Shown: positions 8,225 to 17,460, counted from the first letter of the stretch. The stretch: 64,000 nucleotides of DNA from [Bacteroides] pectinophilus (GCA_025146925.1 CP102260.1:1973389-2037388), one strand, 5' to 3'. Notes: a model not told the origin generated them from the letters alone. A program made the numbers and translations.

Positions 8225-10642
8225 TCAGCTTCTGAGCTCTATTCCAAGTGCTCCGAGGTCCTTAAGTATATTTTCCATAATAGGATTGATATCCTTGTCC
8301 TCAAGTGTTCTGTCCTTTGCCCTGAAACTTATAGAATAAGCAACCGATTTGAATCCTGACTTAATCTGTGAGCCTTCATAGATATCAAAGAGCTTATAGC
8401 TCTCAACAAGCTTTCCGCCTCTCTTCTCTATGATATCCTCAACAGTTCCAACAAGCACTGACTTATCCATAACCATTGAAATATCTCTTGTAACTGCAGG
8501 GAACTTTGCAATTCCTTCGTACTTTCTGTCAAATGTTGCCTTCTCTACTATGTGCGGCATATCAATTACTGCAATATAAGCCTTCTCCCCTATTGAATAA
8601 ATGTCAAGTACATCAGGATGAACCTCTCCGAGATATCCGATTACTTCTCCGTCATAGACTATGTCAGCCTGTCTTCCCGGATGAAGGAATGTTTTGCCTG
8701 CGTCAGGATTATATTCAGGCTTATTTCTCATTCCTACCTTTTCAAGGAATTCCTCAACAACTCCCTTCATACTGAAGAAATCACCGTCTCCATAGAAGCC
8801 GAGTGTAAACTGCATTCTCTCATCAGGAAGCTCTGTAAGAGGAAGTGACTTTGGAAGATAAATATTGCCCAGCTCATAGAGCTTAACATTCTTATTTCTT
8901 CTGTTATAGTTAGTGGACAGTGATGTAAGCATTCCGTTAAGTGAAGTTGTTCTCATAATGCTGAAATCTTCACCAAGAGGATTAGATATAACTATTGCCT
9001 TGCGAAGCGGTGAATCCTCCGGAAGAAGAAGCTTATCAAATACCTTAGGGCTTTCAAATGAATACGTCATACCCTGTGAGAAACCACAGAACTCTGCAAT
9101 ATCTCTTGCAACGCCCTCAATTCTCATCTTAAATGAAAGCTTACCTGTTGTAGCCTCACCTGATGGAAGTGTTGTAGGAATGTTGGCATATCCGTAGAAT
9201 CTTGCAACTTCCTCCGCTATATCGGCACCACACTCAAGATCCTGTCTGAATGTAGGTATTATAAGTTCGTTAGTCTCTTCGTTATATACGAGTTCAATCT
9301 TCTTAAGATATCCAAGCATCTCTTCTGCTGAAATATCTATTCCGAGCAGCTTGTTAATCTTGTCAGGCTCGAACTTGATTCTCTTCTCCACATTCTTCTG
9401 AGGATATACATCGATCATTCCGCCGACAACTTCGCCTGCTCCGAGTTCTTCAATAAGCTGGCATGCCCTGTCAATAGCTTCTGATGCAAGATTAGGATCA
9501 AGTCCTTTCTCGAACTTGCCTGATGCTTCTGTTCTCATACCAATCTTCTTGGCTGAAAGACGGATATTAGTTCCGTCAAAGCATGCTGCTTCAAAAAGCA
9601 TTGTCTTAACATCATCTGTTATCTTAGAATTCTCGCCGCCCATGATACCTGCAACACCTACTGACTTCTCAGCATCACATATCATAAGTATTGAAGGATC
9701 AAGCTTTCTTGTCTGTCCGTCAAGTGTTACAAACTCTTCGCCCTCTTCTGCACGGCGTACTATTATCTTACCGCCTGCAAGCGTATCATAATCATATGCA
9801 TGCATAGGCTGTCCGTACTCTTCCATTACGTAATTAGTAATATCTACGATATTATTGATAGGTCTGATTCCACTTGCAGCAAGTCTTCTCTGCATCCATT
9901 CAGGTGATGGCGCAAGCTTGATATTCCTTACAAGTCTTGCTGTGTATCTTGGGCAGAGATCTGTTGCCTGAACATCAACCTTCACATAGTCATTAACATC
10001 CTCGCTGTTGCCGACTTTCTTGACAGGAGGCATAACAAAATCCTTATTGAATGTTGCCGCCGCCTCTCTTGCTACGCCAAGAATGCTGTAACAGTCTACT
10101 CTGTTGTTAGTAATCTCATATTCAAATACAGTATCGCGCAGTCCAAGTGCCTCTATTGCGTCAGAACCGACAACTGCATCCTCAGGCATTACATAAAGGC
10201 CATTCTCAGGTGCATCCGGATAAAAGTCTCTTGATGAACCAAGCTCCTCTATAGAGCACATCATACCGTTAGATTCAACACCACGGAGTTTGCCCTTCTT
10301 AATCTTAATTCCGCCTTCCGTCTTAGAACCGTCATGTCCTCCGGCAACACGTCCGCCATCGAGCACTACAGGTACCTTCATTCCGGTAACTACATTGGGC
10401 GCACCTGTAACTATCTGTATTGTCTCTTTGCCTATGTTAACCTGGCATATAACAAGCTTATCTGCATCAGGATGCTTTTCTACTGATATAATCTGTCCTA
10501 CAACTATCTTATCAAGGTCTGCATCAAGTGCTTTATATCCTTCTACCTTTGTACCGCTTAATGTCATGGCGTCCATATATTCCTGATCCGTACACTCAAG
10601 TCCCGGTACATATGCTTTAATCCAATTTAAAGATGTATTCAT
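8225..10642 (-). CDS. pheT: Phenylalanyl-tRNA synthetase beta subunit
   Basis: 805 aa, normal for bacterial PheT. It forms the alpha2-beta2 synthetase with PheS, contributing tRNA binding and B3/B4 editing of mischarged Tyr-tRNA. Domains in order: tRNA-binding OB fold (about 40-150, [15 protein letters not shown]), B3/B4 (about 210-380), B5 (about 405-475), catalytic-like core, and a C-terminal anticodon-binding FDX-ACB domain (about 710-805). It lies 85 bp downstream of pheS and shares the T-box-controlled transcript. Confidence 0.97.
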   Translation of the reverse strand: MNTSLNWIKAYVPGLECTDQEYMDAMTLSGTKVEGYKALDADLDKIVVGQIISVEKHPDADKLVICQVNIGKETIQIVTGAPNVVTGMKVPVVLDGGRVAGGHDGSKTEGGIKIKKGKLRGVESNGMMCSIEELGSSRDFYPDAPENGLYVMPEDAVVGSDAIEALGLRDTVFEYEITNNRVDCYSILGVAREAAATFNKDFVMPPVKKVGNSEDVNDYVKVDVQATDLCPRYTARLVRNIKLAPSPEWMQRRLAASGIRPINNIVDITNYVMEEYGQPMHAYDYDTLAGGKIIVRRAEEGEEFVTLDGQTRKLDPSILMICDAEKSVGVAGIMGGENSKITDDVKTMLFEAACFDGTNIRLSAKKIGMRTEASGKFEKGLDPNLASEAIDRACQLIEELGAGEVVGGMIDVYPQKNVEKRIKFEPDKINKLLGIDISAEEMLGYLKKIELVYNEETNELIIPTFRQDLECGADIAEEVARFYGYANIPTTLPSGEATTGKLSFKMRIEGVARDIAEFCGFSQGMTYSFESPKVFDKLLLPEDSPLRKAIVISNPLGEDFSIMRTTSLNGMLTSLSTNYNRRNKNVKLYELGNIYLPKSLPLTELPDERMQFTLGFYGDGDFFSMKGVVEEFLEKVGMRNKPEYNPDAGKTFLHPGRQADIVYDGEVIGYLGEVHPDVLDIYSIGEKAYIAVIDMPHIVEKATFDRKYEGIAKFPAVTRDISMVMDKSVLVGTVEDIIEKRGGKLVESYKLFDIYEGSQIKSGFKSVAYSISFRAKDRTLEDKDINPIMENILKDLGALGIELRS

Positions 10643-10727
10643 GATTTTAATTCTCCATTCTATGCATATATGTTTCCAAATTACTCTTTTCAGAATATCC
10701 TGACCAATAATTAGTGTCAGCTTTTAC

Positions 10728-11750
10728 TTAGAACTGCTTAAGGAATCTTGCATCATTCTCATAGAGAAGTCTCATGTCGTCAATCTCATATTTGAGAAGT
10801 GCGATTCGCTCAAGTCCTACACCAAATGCAAATCCTGAATACTCTTCAGGGTCTATTCCGCTCATCTTAAGAACCTTAGGATGAACCATCCCGCACCCGA
10901 GAATCTCAATCCAGCCTTCGCCCTTACAGAAACGGCATCCCTTGCCTCCGCACTTGAAGCATGTTACATCCATCTCAGCACTTGGCTCTGTGAACGGGAA
11001 GTGATGAGGTCTGAACTTAACCTTTGTATCCTCACCGAACAGCTCTCTGGCAAATTCCTGCAATGTACCCTTAAGATCTGCAAATGTAATATTTTTATCT
11101 ATTACCATACCCTCAATCTGATGGAATGAAGGTGAATGTGTTGCATCCACTTCATCTGCACGGAATACTCTTCCCGGTGCAATCATTCTGATAGGAAGAT
11201 GGCCTCTCTCCATCTGGCGTACCTGAACAGGTGATGTCTGTGTACGGAGAAGAATCTTGTCATTAATATAAAATGTATCCTGCTCATCCTTAGCTGGATG
11301 GTTAGCAGGAATATTCAATGCCTCAAAGTTATAGTAGTCATACTCGACCTCCGGTCCTTCAACCACTTCATATCCCATTCCAACAAATATCTTCTCTACT
11401 TCTTCAAGTGCTATTGTATTAGGATGACGATGACCTACATTGTTTTTTCTGGCCGGAAGTGTTACATCAATAACCTCTGCCTTCATCTGAAGTTCTCTTT
11501 TCTTCTTTGCGAGGTCTGTTCTTGCATTCTCAAGCATCTCCTCGATTGCCTGTCTTGTCTCGTTAACTATCTGACCTACCTGTGGTCTTTCTTCAGGAGC
11601 CACATCCTTCATGCCCTTAAGCACTTCAGTAAGTTCACCTTTCTTACCAAGAAGACCTACTTTAATCTCATTAAGTCTTTCGAGCGAGTCAGTCTCATCA
11701 ATCTGAGTTCTCGCATTTTCCATGATTTTCTTCAAACGTTCCTTCATCAT
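10728..11750 (-). CDS. pheS: Phenylalanyl-tRNA synthetase alpha subunit
   Basis: 340 aa from the chosen start. It carries the class II catalytic core that charges tRNA-Phe. An N-terminal coiled coil (about residues 1-85) precedes the core; motif 2 is seen as LLRTQTSPVQVRQM, and motif 3 as GFAFGVGLERIALL near the C-terminus. The ATG at 11748-11750 is preferred over the longer frame because a ribosome-site-like AAAGGAATGGG precedes it and the protein then begins MMKERLKKI, as in the family. Expression should be set by the T-box leader upstream. Confidence 0.96.
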   Translation of the reverse strand: MMKERLKKIMENARTQIDETDSLERLNEIKVGLLGKKGELTEVLKGMKDVAPEERPQVGQIVNETRQAIEEMLENARTDLAKKKRELQMKAEVIDVTLPARKNNVGHRHPNTIALEEVEKIFVGMGYEVVEGPEVEYDYYNFEALNIPANHPAKDEQDTFYINDKILLRTQTSPVQVRQMERGHLPIRMIAPGRVFRADEVDATHSPSFHQIEGMVIDKNITFADLKGTLQEFARELFGEDTKVKFRPHHFPFTEPSAEMDVTCFKCGGKGCRFCKGEGWIEILGCGMVHPKVLKMSGIDPEEYSGFAFGVGLERIALLKYEIDDMRLLYENDARFLKQF

Positions 11751-11821
11751 TGAAATCCCATTCCTTTCATTATGTACTGATAAATGTTCTGCGTGGACGT
11801 TTAATATATATTTTGACAAAT

Positions 11822-12066
11822 AAAAAACGCCCCCAAAACAAGGGACGAATTAACCGCGGTACCACCCATATTCCCGGAATATCCGGACTCTCTTCCGACT
11901 TAACGCGTCTACACGTCGCAGCCTACTTCGCGGTCACAGCCACTCTTCAGCAACGCAGCTCCAGTGTGAAATTCAATGCCATTCTTTAACTCAAAAGGAC
12001 TCTCAGCCAGTGATCCTCTCTCTCTGACAGTATGATTGCCATCTGTGACCGCCTTGTACGGTCTGC
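11822..12066 (-). promoter_or_regulatory. T-box riboswitch leader specific for tRNA-Phe
   Basis: The T-box sequence GGGTGGTACCGCGG is at 11854-11867 (minus strand), directly before a terminator made by CGTCCC and GGGGGCG (11828-11847) with a T-run at 11822-11827. In stem I the specifier-loop pattern GAAT-TTC-ACAC puts UUC, a Phe codon, at 11968-11970, matching pheST downstream. When uncharged tRNA-Phe is bound, the antiterminator forms and the genes are read. The 5' boundary is approximate because the leader runs on from the tRNA gene. Confidence 0.9.
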
Positions 12067-12087
12067 ACCTTCACAGCTTTTGTTAAA

Positions 12088-12159
12088 GCTTCCGATGGGA
12101 CTCGAACCCACGACCTATTGATTACGAATCAATCGCTCTACCAACTGAGCCACGAAAGC
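12088..12159 (-). tRNA. tRNA-Thr (anticodon CGT)
   Basis: A 72-nt cloverleaf: acceptor GCTTTCG pairs with CGGAAGC, D-arm GCTC..GAGC, anticodon stem ATTGA/TCAAT with loop TTCGTAA (anticodon CGT, reading ACG), and T-arm GTGGG-TTCGAGT-CCCAT. CCA is not encoded. It has a near-perfect promoter upstream and no terminator before the phe T-box, so both are probably on one transcript. Confidence 0.93.
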
Positions 12160-12174
12160 ATCAAAACATAGATT

Positions 12175-12203
12175 ATTATACATACTCTGTTTAAAAATGT
12201 AAA
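12175..12203 (-). promoter_or_regulatory. Promoter of the tRNA-Thr / pheST transcript
   Basis: TTTACA (12198-12203), a 17-bp spacer and TATAAT (12175-12180) lie 16 bp upstream of the tRNA. No comparable promoter lies between the tRNA and the T-box, suggesting it also drives pheST. Confidence 0.75.
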
Positions 12204-12268
12204 CCTTTTTTTATTATTTTGCATAATATATTTATATGAAAATAACTTATTATTGCGGAGGGCTGTGT

Positions 12269-13018
12269 ATGGAATATGCATTAAATATTGACCATATATC
12301 GTATTCATACCACACATTAAATGGTGAGACCCCTGCTGTCACAGACGTAAGCATCACTATTGAAAAAGGGGAATTTATTGCGATAGTCGGTCCGTCAGGA
12401 TGTGGCAAATCCACCCTTCTCTCGCTTATTGCGGGTCTTATACATCCCGATTCGGGAGCAATCACACTTGGCAGCAATAGCAACATCGGTTACATGTTCC
12501 AGAAAGACAACCTTTTTGAATGGCGTACAGTATACGGTAACGCACGCCTCGGACTTGATATACAGCACTGTGCTACCCCTAAAAAGCTTGAATACGTTGA
12601 CACTCTTTTGAAGGCATATGGTCTTGACAGCTTTAAGGATGTCCGTCCTTCACAGTTGTCCGGCGGAATGCGCCAGCGTGCAGCACTGATACGCACACTG
12701 GCCCTCGAACCCGACCTTCTGCTTCTTGACGAGCCTTTTTCCGCACTTGATTACCAGACACGCCTTGAAGTATGTGACGATATAGGAACAATTCTTAAAA
12801 ATGAAGGTAAAACAGCCATTCTTGTTACGCACGACCTCTCCGAAGCAATATCAATGGGAGACCGCGTTGTTGTTCTGACAAAACGTCCATGTACAATCCG
12901 CGATATCATTACCATTGACCTCGGAATAGATAACAGAACGCCTATGACATCCCGCAATGCACCTGCATTCAAGGATTATTTCAACATTATATGGAAGGAG
13001 CTGACAGGCAATGAATAA
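12269..13018 (+). CDS. ABC transporter ATP-binding protein, nitrate/sulfonate/taurine type
   Basis: 249 aa ATPase. Walker A GPSGCGKST, Q-loop GYMFQKDNLF, signature LSGGMRQRAALIR, Walker B LLLLDEPFSALD and the H-loop VTHDLSEA are all present, so it should be active. Sequence style matches the SsuB/TauB/ThiZ group of importers. The start is the ATG at 12269 after GGAGGG (12257-12262 area); an earlier in-frame ATG has no ribosome site. It overlaps the permease gene by 8 nt. No substrate-binding protein is adjacent, so the cargo (sulfonate, thiamine precursor or other) cannot be read from context. Confidence 0.9.
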   Translation: MEYALNIDHISYSYHTLNGETPAVTDVSITIEKGEFIAIVGPSGCGKSTLLSLIAGLIHPDSGAITLGSNSNIGYMFQKDNLFEWRTVYGNARLGLDIQHCATPKKLEYVDTLLKAYGLDSFKDVRPSQLSGGMRQRAALIRTLALEPDLLLLDEPFSALDYQTRLEVCDDIGTILKNEGKTAILVTHDLSEAISMGDRVVVLTKRPCTIRDIITIDLGIDNRTPMTSRNAPAFKDYFNIIWKELTGNE

Positions 13019-13829
13019 AAATAATCACAGGGACATTTCTCCCTCACAGCAATCTTATATACGCCACTGCCTGATGCATCATTACATGATTGTATTTTCA
13101 CGCATTGCCTTATTCGTTCTGTTTATTATAATGTGGGAAACCGGCGCACGCACCGGCAGCATTGATGCATTTATATTCAGTTCGCCCTCACGCATTGCTG
13201 CCACCCTTATTTCAATGTGCCGTTCCGGGGACATTTTTATTCATACAGGAATTACACTTGCAGAAACGCTTCTAAGCTTTATCCTTGTTCTCACAGCCGG
13301 AATTCTTCTTGCCATTCTTCTGTGGGCATCGGATACTGTATCAGGAATACTCGAACCATACCTTGTAATACTGAACAGCCTGCCAAAGTCTGCACTTGCT
13401 CCTGTTCTCATTGTATGGCTTGGCAACAACCCAAAGACAATTATAGTGACTGCCGTTTCAATCGCTGTATTCGGTACAATAATTAACCTTTACACAAGCT
13501 TTTCGCAGATAGATTCTGAAAAGATAAAGCTTATCAAGATGCTTGGCGGCAACAGGCTCGATGTGCTTTTCCGCCTTATCCTGCCAAGTTCTCTCCCTAT
13601 AATAATCAGTAATGCCAAGGTTAATATCGGTCTGTGCCTTGTCGGCGTAATAATCGGGGAATTTCTTGCAGCACGCAGGGGGCTTGGTTTTCTCATAATA
13701 TATGGCAGCCAGACGTTCAAGATGAACTGGGTGCTTATGTCCATTGTAATACTCTGCATAATTGCAGGCGTACTATATCTTATTCTTAACAGGCTTGAAA
13801 AATGCGTAAATAAGTATATGGCATCCTGA
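13011..13829 (+). CDS. ABC transporter permease, SsuC/TauC type
   Basis: 272 aa with about six membrane helices. The BPD_transp_1 coupling loop is visible as EKIKLIKMLGGNRLDVLFRL (about residues 167-186), which docks on the ATPase encoded just before. The N-terminal 20 residues are polar and precede the first helix. Its start overlaps the ATPase stop by 8 nt. The expected binding protein is missing from the neighbourhood; the next gene is comEC on the other strand. Confidence 0.88.
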   Translation: MNKNNHRDISPSQQSYIRHCLMHHYMIVFSRIALFVLFIIMWETGARTGSIDAFIFSSPSRIAATLISMCRSGDIFIHTGITLAETLLSFILVLTAGILLAILLWASDTVSGILEPYLVILNSLPKSALAPVLIVWLGNNPKTIIVTAVSIAVFGTIINLYTSFSQIDSEKIKLIKMLGGNRLDVLFRLILPSSLPIIISNAKVNIGLCLVGVIIGEFLAARRGLGFLIIYGSQTFKMNWVLMSIVILCIIAGVLYLILNRLEKCVNKYMAS

Positions 13830-13861
13830 ACATATACTTTATTATATATGATGCCGGAGCA

Positions 13862-13903
13862 AAACCCCCCCCCGGATTTGATGCTCATATCAGGGCGGGG
13901 TAT
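13862..13903 (-). terminator. Probable terminator of comEC
   Basis: On the minus strand CCCCGCCC... pairs with a run of nine G (C-run at 13865-13873 on the plus strand), followed by TTTT. It lies about 30 bp past the comEC stop; the opposite orientation lacks a good T-run for the ABC genes. Confidence 0.55.
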
Positions 13904-13933
13904 GAGTCGTTATTTAAGTCCATCATATCCCGT

Positions 13934-15664
13934 TTACCTGAAGACCTCCACTCCATACTTCTTTCCATCTGTCTTCACGGTTATTGCGCCACTTTCATCA
14001 GTCCTTATAATACCCGCTCCTGATACACGCAGCCTGTCGATTGTCTCCTTGTGCGGATGTCTGTATCTGTTATCAATTCCACAAGAAATCATTGCCACAT
14101 CCGGTTTTACACGTTCAAGGAATTCATCTGTTGTCGACCCTGACGAACCATGATGGGCCACTTTCAGGATGTTAAAGCCTGCAGGCTTTTTGGTGGAAGA
14201 CATTGAAGCCGCTTCATTGAGAACTTCAGTCAGATTCTCTTCACCTTTTCCCTGCACATCCCCGGTAAAGAGCATTGCAAATCTGTCATATGTCATTTGC
14301 ATTATGAGCGATCCCTCATTTTTATCACTGTACATATCCACATAATCCGGTGCGATGCACTCCAATGCAAACTGCCCATTCATCGCTTCTATTTTCATGC
14401 CACAGTATGCATTTATTATGTTAGTACCATTATCTTTTGCTGCGCGCACGATTGTCCAATATGTATCATCATCAGGCAGTTCCGGAATAATTATGCTGCG
14501 TACGCGGATTCCGGTTATATTCTGGTTCTGCACAAGATAAAGTATGCCATTATAATGGTCTTCATCCAGATGGCTTATTACCGCATAGTCAACAGACCGG
14601 ATTCCTCCCGCTTTAAGCGACGGAACCAGCGTATATTCGCCAAGTTTCTTCTTATCCGTACTTCCTGCATCCATAAGTATATTCATGCCATCCGGGACTC
14701 TTATGTATATTCCGTCCCCCTGCCCCACATACATCATGCGCACCGTAAGATATCTCACCGGATTAAAAAACATAAGCAGTGCCATTAACGGAACGATCAC
14801 GCACACCGCATAGCTGAACATACCTCCGTCTTTGATGTTTTTTGCATTATGCCTGATATATGTGTGCAGGGCTGTTAATGCCACAAGCAGCATATAATAG
14901 ACGATGATTTTGGACAATCCCGGCCTTCCGGGGATTATATGCGACCACTCTGCCGCAACCGATATCCCGCACATCTTTCTGAATAAAAGAAGCGTATAAT
15001 GTACCACACCCATTACAAATCTGCCGGCATATATATTAACAATTCCGGCTATTCCGGCAATTATACCTCCTGCCATTACAAATTCCATTAGCGGTATGAC
15101 TGCAAGATTAAGAAATATTGATAAAAGTGGAAATTCCCCAAATGACAACAGTAACACCGGAACCGTCACCAGGCTGACACTTATGCTTGCAGACAATGAC
15201 TGCATAAGCAGTTTTATCACGGCTTTATATTTACCTTTATATCCGTCTGCATATCCATTCAGTGATGCAGCCTTGTCAACAAGCCATTCCCCGGTCTCAT
15301 ATATAACCGGATTCACTTTAATCAGTGCAGCTATTGCGCCAAAAGAAAGAAGATACCAACTATTAGTAATCATCAGCGGCATATCCAGCAGAATCAATAT
15401 TGATGCAAGCGACGCAGAACATGCCATATCATATTTTCTTCCCAGCACCTGCGCACCACAGCTTACAGCAAACATTACAAATGCCCTTACAGCCGATACT
15501 GCATTGCCGGTCATAATTCCATAGCCGGCAATTATTATGCAGCTTATTACCGATGCACCGCCAAACCTTAAGCCTGCCCGGCGCAGGATCCTGTAAAGCG
15601 TCATCCCTATAATTGATATGTGAACACCCGTCTGAGGTTTTTTCCTGTCCAATATAGATGGCAT
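13934..15664 (-). pseudogene. comEC: ComEC/Rec2 competence protein, 5' part separated by the prophage
   Basis: The 576-aa frame contains only the later parts of ComEC, the inner-membrane channel for DNA uptake. From about residue 14 it matches the competence domain (GVHISIIGMTLYRILRRAG and following helices, to about 330), then the C-terminal metallo-beta-lactamase domain (about 305-576; HLDEDH metal motif, FTGDVQGKGE, KVAHHGSSGS). The N-terminal membrane and OB-fold region found in full-length proteins of about 750 aa is missing. The first 12 residues (MPSILDRKKPQT) are not comEC-like and come from prophage DNA, so the gene is split at the attachment site. The rest of comEC should lie beyond the other prophage end. 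A truncated product could still be made from the phage-side ATG, but no ribosome site is obvious. Confidence 0.85.
15624..15634. other. Probable prophage attachment junction (attL/attR) inside comEC
   Basis: comEC similarity starts at the GVHIS codons and stops within a few bases upstream, exactly where family members read AISG(L/V)HIS. The crossover must lie in or beside ACGGGTGTTC (minus strand). Large serine integrases use very short cores, often two bases, so no long repeat is expected. The exact core needs the other junction. Confidence 0.65.
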
Positions 15665-15701
15665 AACTTCTTATTATAAAGGGATAGTCAGCATATAACG
15701 C

Positions 15702-15822
15702 TAAGGGGGATAGCCCACTAGGGGATATACCCCCTTTGAACACCCCAGATTTGCCTATTCTTGAGATTTGTATAATCACGCAAAACCATTTTTGCGGTTC
15801 TCTGTTATACGCATCGTATAAC
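15702..15822. other. Non-coding prophage end with two inverted repeats
   Basis: Between the comEC junction and the first phage gene no gene is convincing. One inverted repeat pairs AAGGGGGATA (15702-15711) with the mirror near 15727-15737; a second is a perfect 8-bp palindrome pair (15804-15811 with 15815-15822, 3-bp spacer). They could be recombinase or directionality-factor sites, but that is only position-based. Confidence 0.4.
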
Positions 15823-15840
15823 ACCACTATATTTGTAACA

Positions 15841-15880
15841 AAAAATAGCGTGACTGTCAAACCGTAGCCACACTATTTTT
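15841..15880. terminator. Bidirectional terminator at the prophage edge
   Basis: Twelve-base arms 15841-15852 and 15869-15880 pair with one G-T wobble, with A and T runs outside on both sides. It ends the minus-strand gene at 15892-16203 and would shield the integrated phage from comEC-side transcription. Confidence 0.75.
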
Positions 15881-15891
15881 TGTGTTCCGTC

Positions 15892-16203
15892 TTACTGCTG
15901 ATTCTGTTTTTCAGTAAAGAATGCCCCATAATTAAACATCTTCATGCTCTGGTATCTGCCCATGTCCAGCAGATTGTTTATTATGATTTCCACGTCCCTG
16001 TCCTCGCCGGACTGCTCATGCAGTCTCTGGCATATCCTTCCATAGGCTGCAAGCATTTCACTGTAGAGTTTTTCACAGTATCTGCCTTCTTCAAATTCAT
16101 TCTCTACCACACTGCTTTCCTCACAATCAAATTTATCCAGATCATAATGTCCGTTCATCAGATCATAGATCATTGTTTTGAATTCCTCATCCTGTACTCT
16201 CAT
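15892..16203 (-). CDS. Small acidic protein of unknown function near the prophage end (possibly DUF6809)
   Basis: 103 aa, strongly acidic in the first half (DLDKFDCEESSVVENEFEEG). It is predicted soluble, with no signal peptide or known motif. It resembles, by general pattern, small proteins of the DUF6809 type common in clostridia; this assignment is tentative. The ATG at 16201-16203 was chosen because TGAGGA lies just upstream. It is transcribed after the XRE regulator at 16289-16609 and ends at the terminator next to comEC, which would suit a lysogen-expressed gene. Confidence 0.6.
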   Translation of the reverse strand: MRVQDEEFKTMIYDLMNGHYDLDKFDCEESSVVENEFEEGRYCEKLYSEMLAAYGRICQRLHEQSGEDRDVEIIINNLLDMGRYQSMKMFNYGAFFTEKQNQQ

Positions 16204-16288
16204 ATACATCCTCATCACTTTCCGTGGTCACCGGAATGCATAGAAAAAGGGAAGCCAGTCTTGTCAGATACAATCAAACTGCTTCCCC

Positions 16289-16609
16289 TTACTTCTTCAG
16301 CGTCCTTACGAAGTTCATCAGTATTCTGCGTTCATCCGCATTTAAGTCATCCCATATCTCCAATAATTCACCTTGCTCATCCGTCAGGTCAGGCCGCATA
16401 CCATCTCCGGCAAAGAACTGTGCGATTGAAATTCCGAATGCATCACAGATCCTTTCCAGGGTCGGTACTGTAGGTATGCTCTTCTTATTCATTATATTTG
16501 CCAACGCTGTCTGCGACATATCCGTGAGCTGTGCAAGTCTGTATTTGGAGACTTTATGCTTACTGCATAATTCTTTTACCCTCTTTGGTATGTACTCCTC
16601 TGTACGCAA
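16289..16609 (-). CDS. XRE-family repressor-like regulator
   Basis: 106 aa. A helix-turn-helix of the Cro/CI type fills the N-terminal 65 residues (KYRLAQLTDMSQTALANIMN is the turn and recognition helix), followed by SIPTVPTLERICDAFGISIA, the end of the HTH_3 fold. A short acidic tail could mediate dimer contacts. The start is TTG at 16607-16609, with GAGAGGTG upstream; no ATG fits the conserved N-terminus. The TTG sits inside a repeat (16603-16620) that also occurs before the divergent regulator at 17002, a plausible shared operator. Confidence 0.82.
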   Translation of the reverse strand: MRTEEYIPKRVKELCSKHKVSKYRLAQLTDMSQTALANIMNKKSIPTVPTLERICDAFGISIAQFFAGDGMRPDLTDEQGELLEIWDDLNADERRILMNFVRTLKK

Positions 16610-16620
16610 GTAAATTACAC
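16603..16620 (-). promoter_or_regulatory. Candidate operator, copy 1
   Basis: Read leftward this is GTGTAATTTACTTGCGTA, almost the same as copy 2 at 16959-16975 read rightward (ATAATTTACCTTGCGTAA). It covers the start codon of the minus-strand XRE gene, so a bound regulator could block translation start or transcription. Confidence 0.45.
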
Positions 16621-16958
16621 CTCTCTTCTATCTGTACGATATACATATTGTAACCGTTAAGCAGAAGAATTATTAGAACCATATCTCTTTCGTAATTTAC
16701 TCTAGTGCAATGGAGTATCTGGGTAAAAAAATATGAACGGCAGGTTTATGCAGTTCAGTTTTGTATCATGACAGAACCTTGATTTTCCTTGTTTCCATCA
16801 TTCTTATATCGTCTTGTTTCAGTTATAAGCATACCATCTGCATCAGTATCCTTCAATAAAAATCGTTCGACATATTTCGCACTTTCCCATCCCCCTGTTT
16901 TTCTTTTACTCCATTACGCTTCATTAAATTACACAACTTTTTTGCACTCATTGATGGA
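16621..16958. promoter_or_regulatory. Intergenic control region between two divergent XRE genes
   Basis: About 340 bp without a gene between the two operator-like repeats. It contains further AATTTAC/GTAAATT half-sites (near 16691 and 16922), so more than one binding site is likely. No consensus promoter stands out. This is the expected place for a lysis-lysogeny switch. Confidence 0.45.
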
Positions 16959-16975
16959 TAATTTACCTTGCGTAA
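16959..16975 (+). promoter_or_regulatory. Candidate operator, copy 2
   Basis: TAATTTACCTTGCGTAA, in the direct orientation to the gene it precedes, as copy 1 is to its own gene. It lies 27 bp before the ATG at 17002. Confidence 0.45.
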
Positions 16976-17001
16976 GAAAAAGAAAACAGGAGGTACAATC
17001 T

Positions 17002-17385
17002 ATGAATCAGACGCAGACATCTGTCAACCACAGGCAGATAGGATACCGTATCAAGGAAGTAAGGGAACTGAATCATATTTCACAGGCACAGCTTGCAGAA
17101 ATGACCGACCTTTCCGTCTCCTACATAAGCCACATTGAAAATGCAAAAAGGAAAGCAAGCCTGGAATCCATCATCCGTATCGTGAATGCCCTCGGCATTA
17201 CCGTGGATGAACTGCTTGCCGGAGTGCAGATGAACAATCCGGCTGCATACCAGACAGACATCGATATGCTCATGGAGGGCTGCTCGGAAAATGAGAAAAG
17301 ATTCATCTATGAACTTATAAAGGCAAGCCTTGAAACCATGCACAAAAACGGCTGGGAGCTTGCTTCCAGTGACAGGCACAGATAA
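17002..17385 (+). CDS. XRE-family regulator heading the recombinase cassette
   Basis: 127 aa. The N-terminal HTH (about 10-70) shows ISQAQLAEMTDLSVSYISHI and SLESIIRIVNALGITVDELL, a classic Cro/CI-type fold. The C-terminal 45 residues (NEKRFIYELIKASLETMHKN) probably dimerise. The start at 17002 follows a strong AGGAGG (16989-16994); the longer frame upstream is not coding-like. A terminator at 17421-17460 separates it from the serine recombinase, so it is probably its own transcript, with the divergent XRE gene forming a two-regulator switch. Confidence 0.85.
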   Translation: MNQTQTSVNHRQIGYRIKEVRELNHISQAQLAEMTDLSVSYISHIENAKRKASLESIIRIVNALGITVDELLAGVQMNNPAAYQTDIDMLMEGCSENEKRFIYELIKASLETMHKNGWELASSDRHR

Positions 17386-17420
17386 AGGCACACTATTTTC
17401 ACACAAATAAATTTTCTTTG

Positions 17421-17460
17421 AAATAGACTATAGGGATATGGCTGTCCGTATAGTCTATTT
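17421..17460 (+). terminator. Terminator after the XRE gene, before the recombinase cassette
   Basis: A perfect 12-bp stem (17421-17432 with 17449-17460, 16-nt loop) followed by TTTATTT. Located 36 bp after the XRE stop and 58 bp before the recombinase start; partial read-through could link the two. Confidence 0.7.

Noticed and set aside
11298-11753. Plus-strand frame opposite pheS (151 codons)
   Set aside because: Shadow of pheS; Cys/Phe/Leu-rich sequence with no coding signals.
13865-13873. Run of nine C as a possible phase-variation tract
   Set aside because: It lies outside genes and forms one arm of a terminator-like hairpin after comEC; no promoter or start codon depends on it.
15429-15860. 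Minus-strand frame of about 143 codons crossing the comEC junction
   Set aside because: Overlaps comEC in another frame, has no family-like sequence or ribosome site, and runs through hairpins of the prophage edge.
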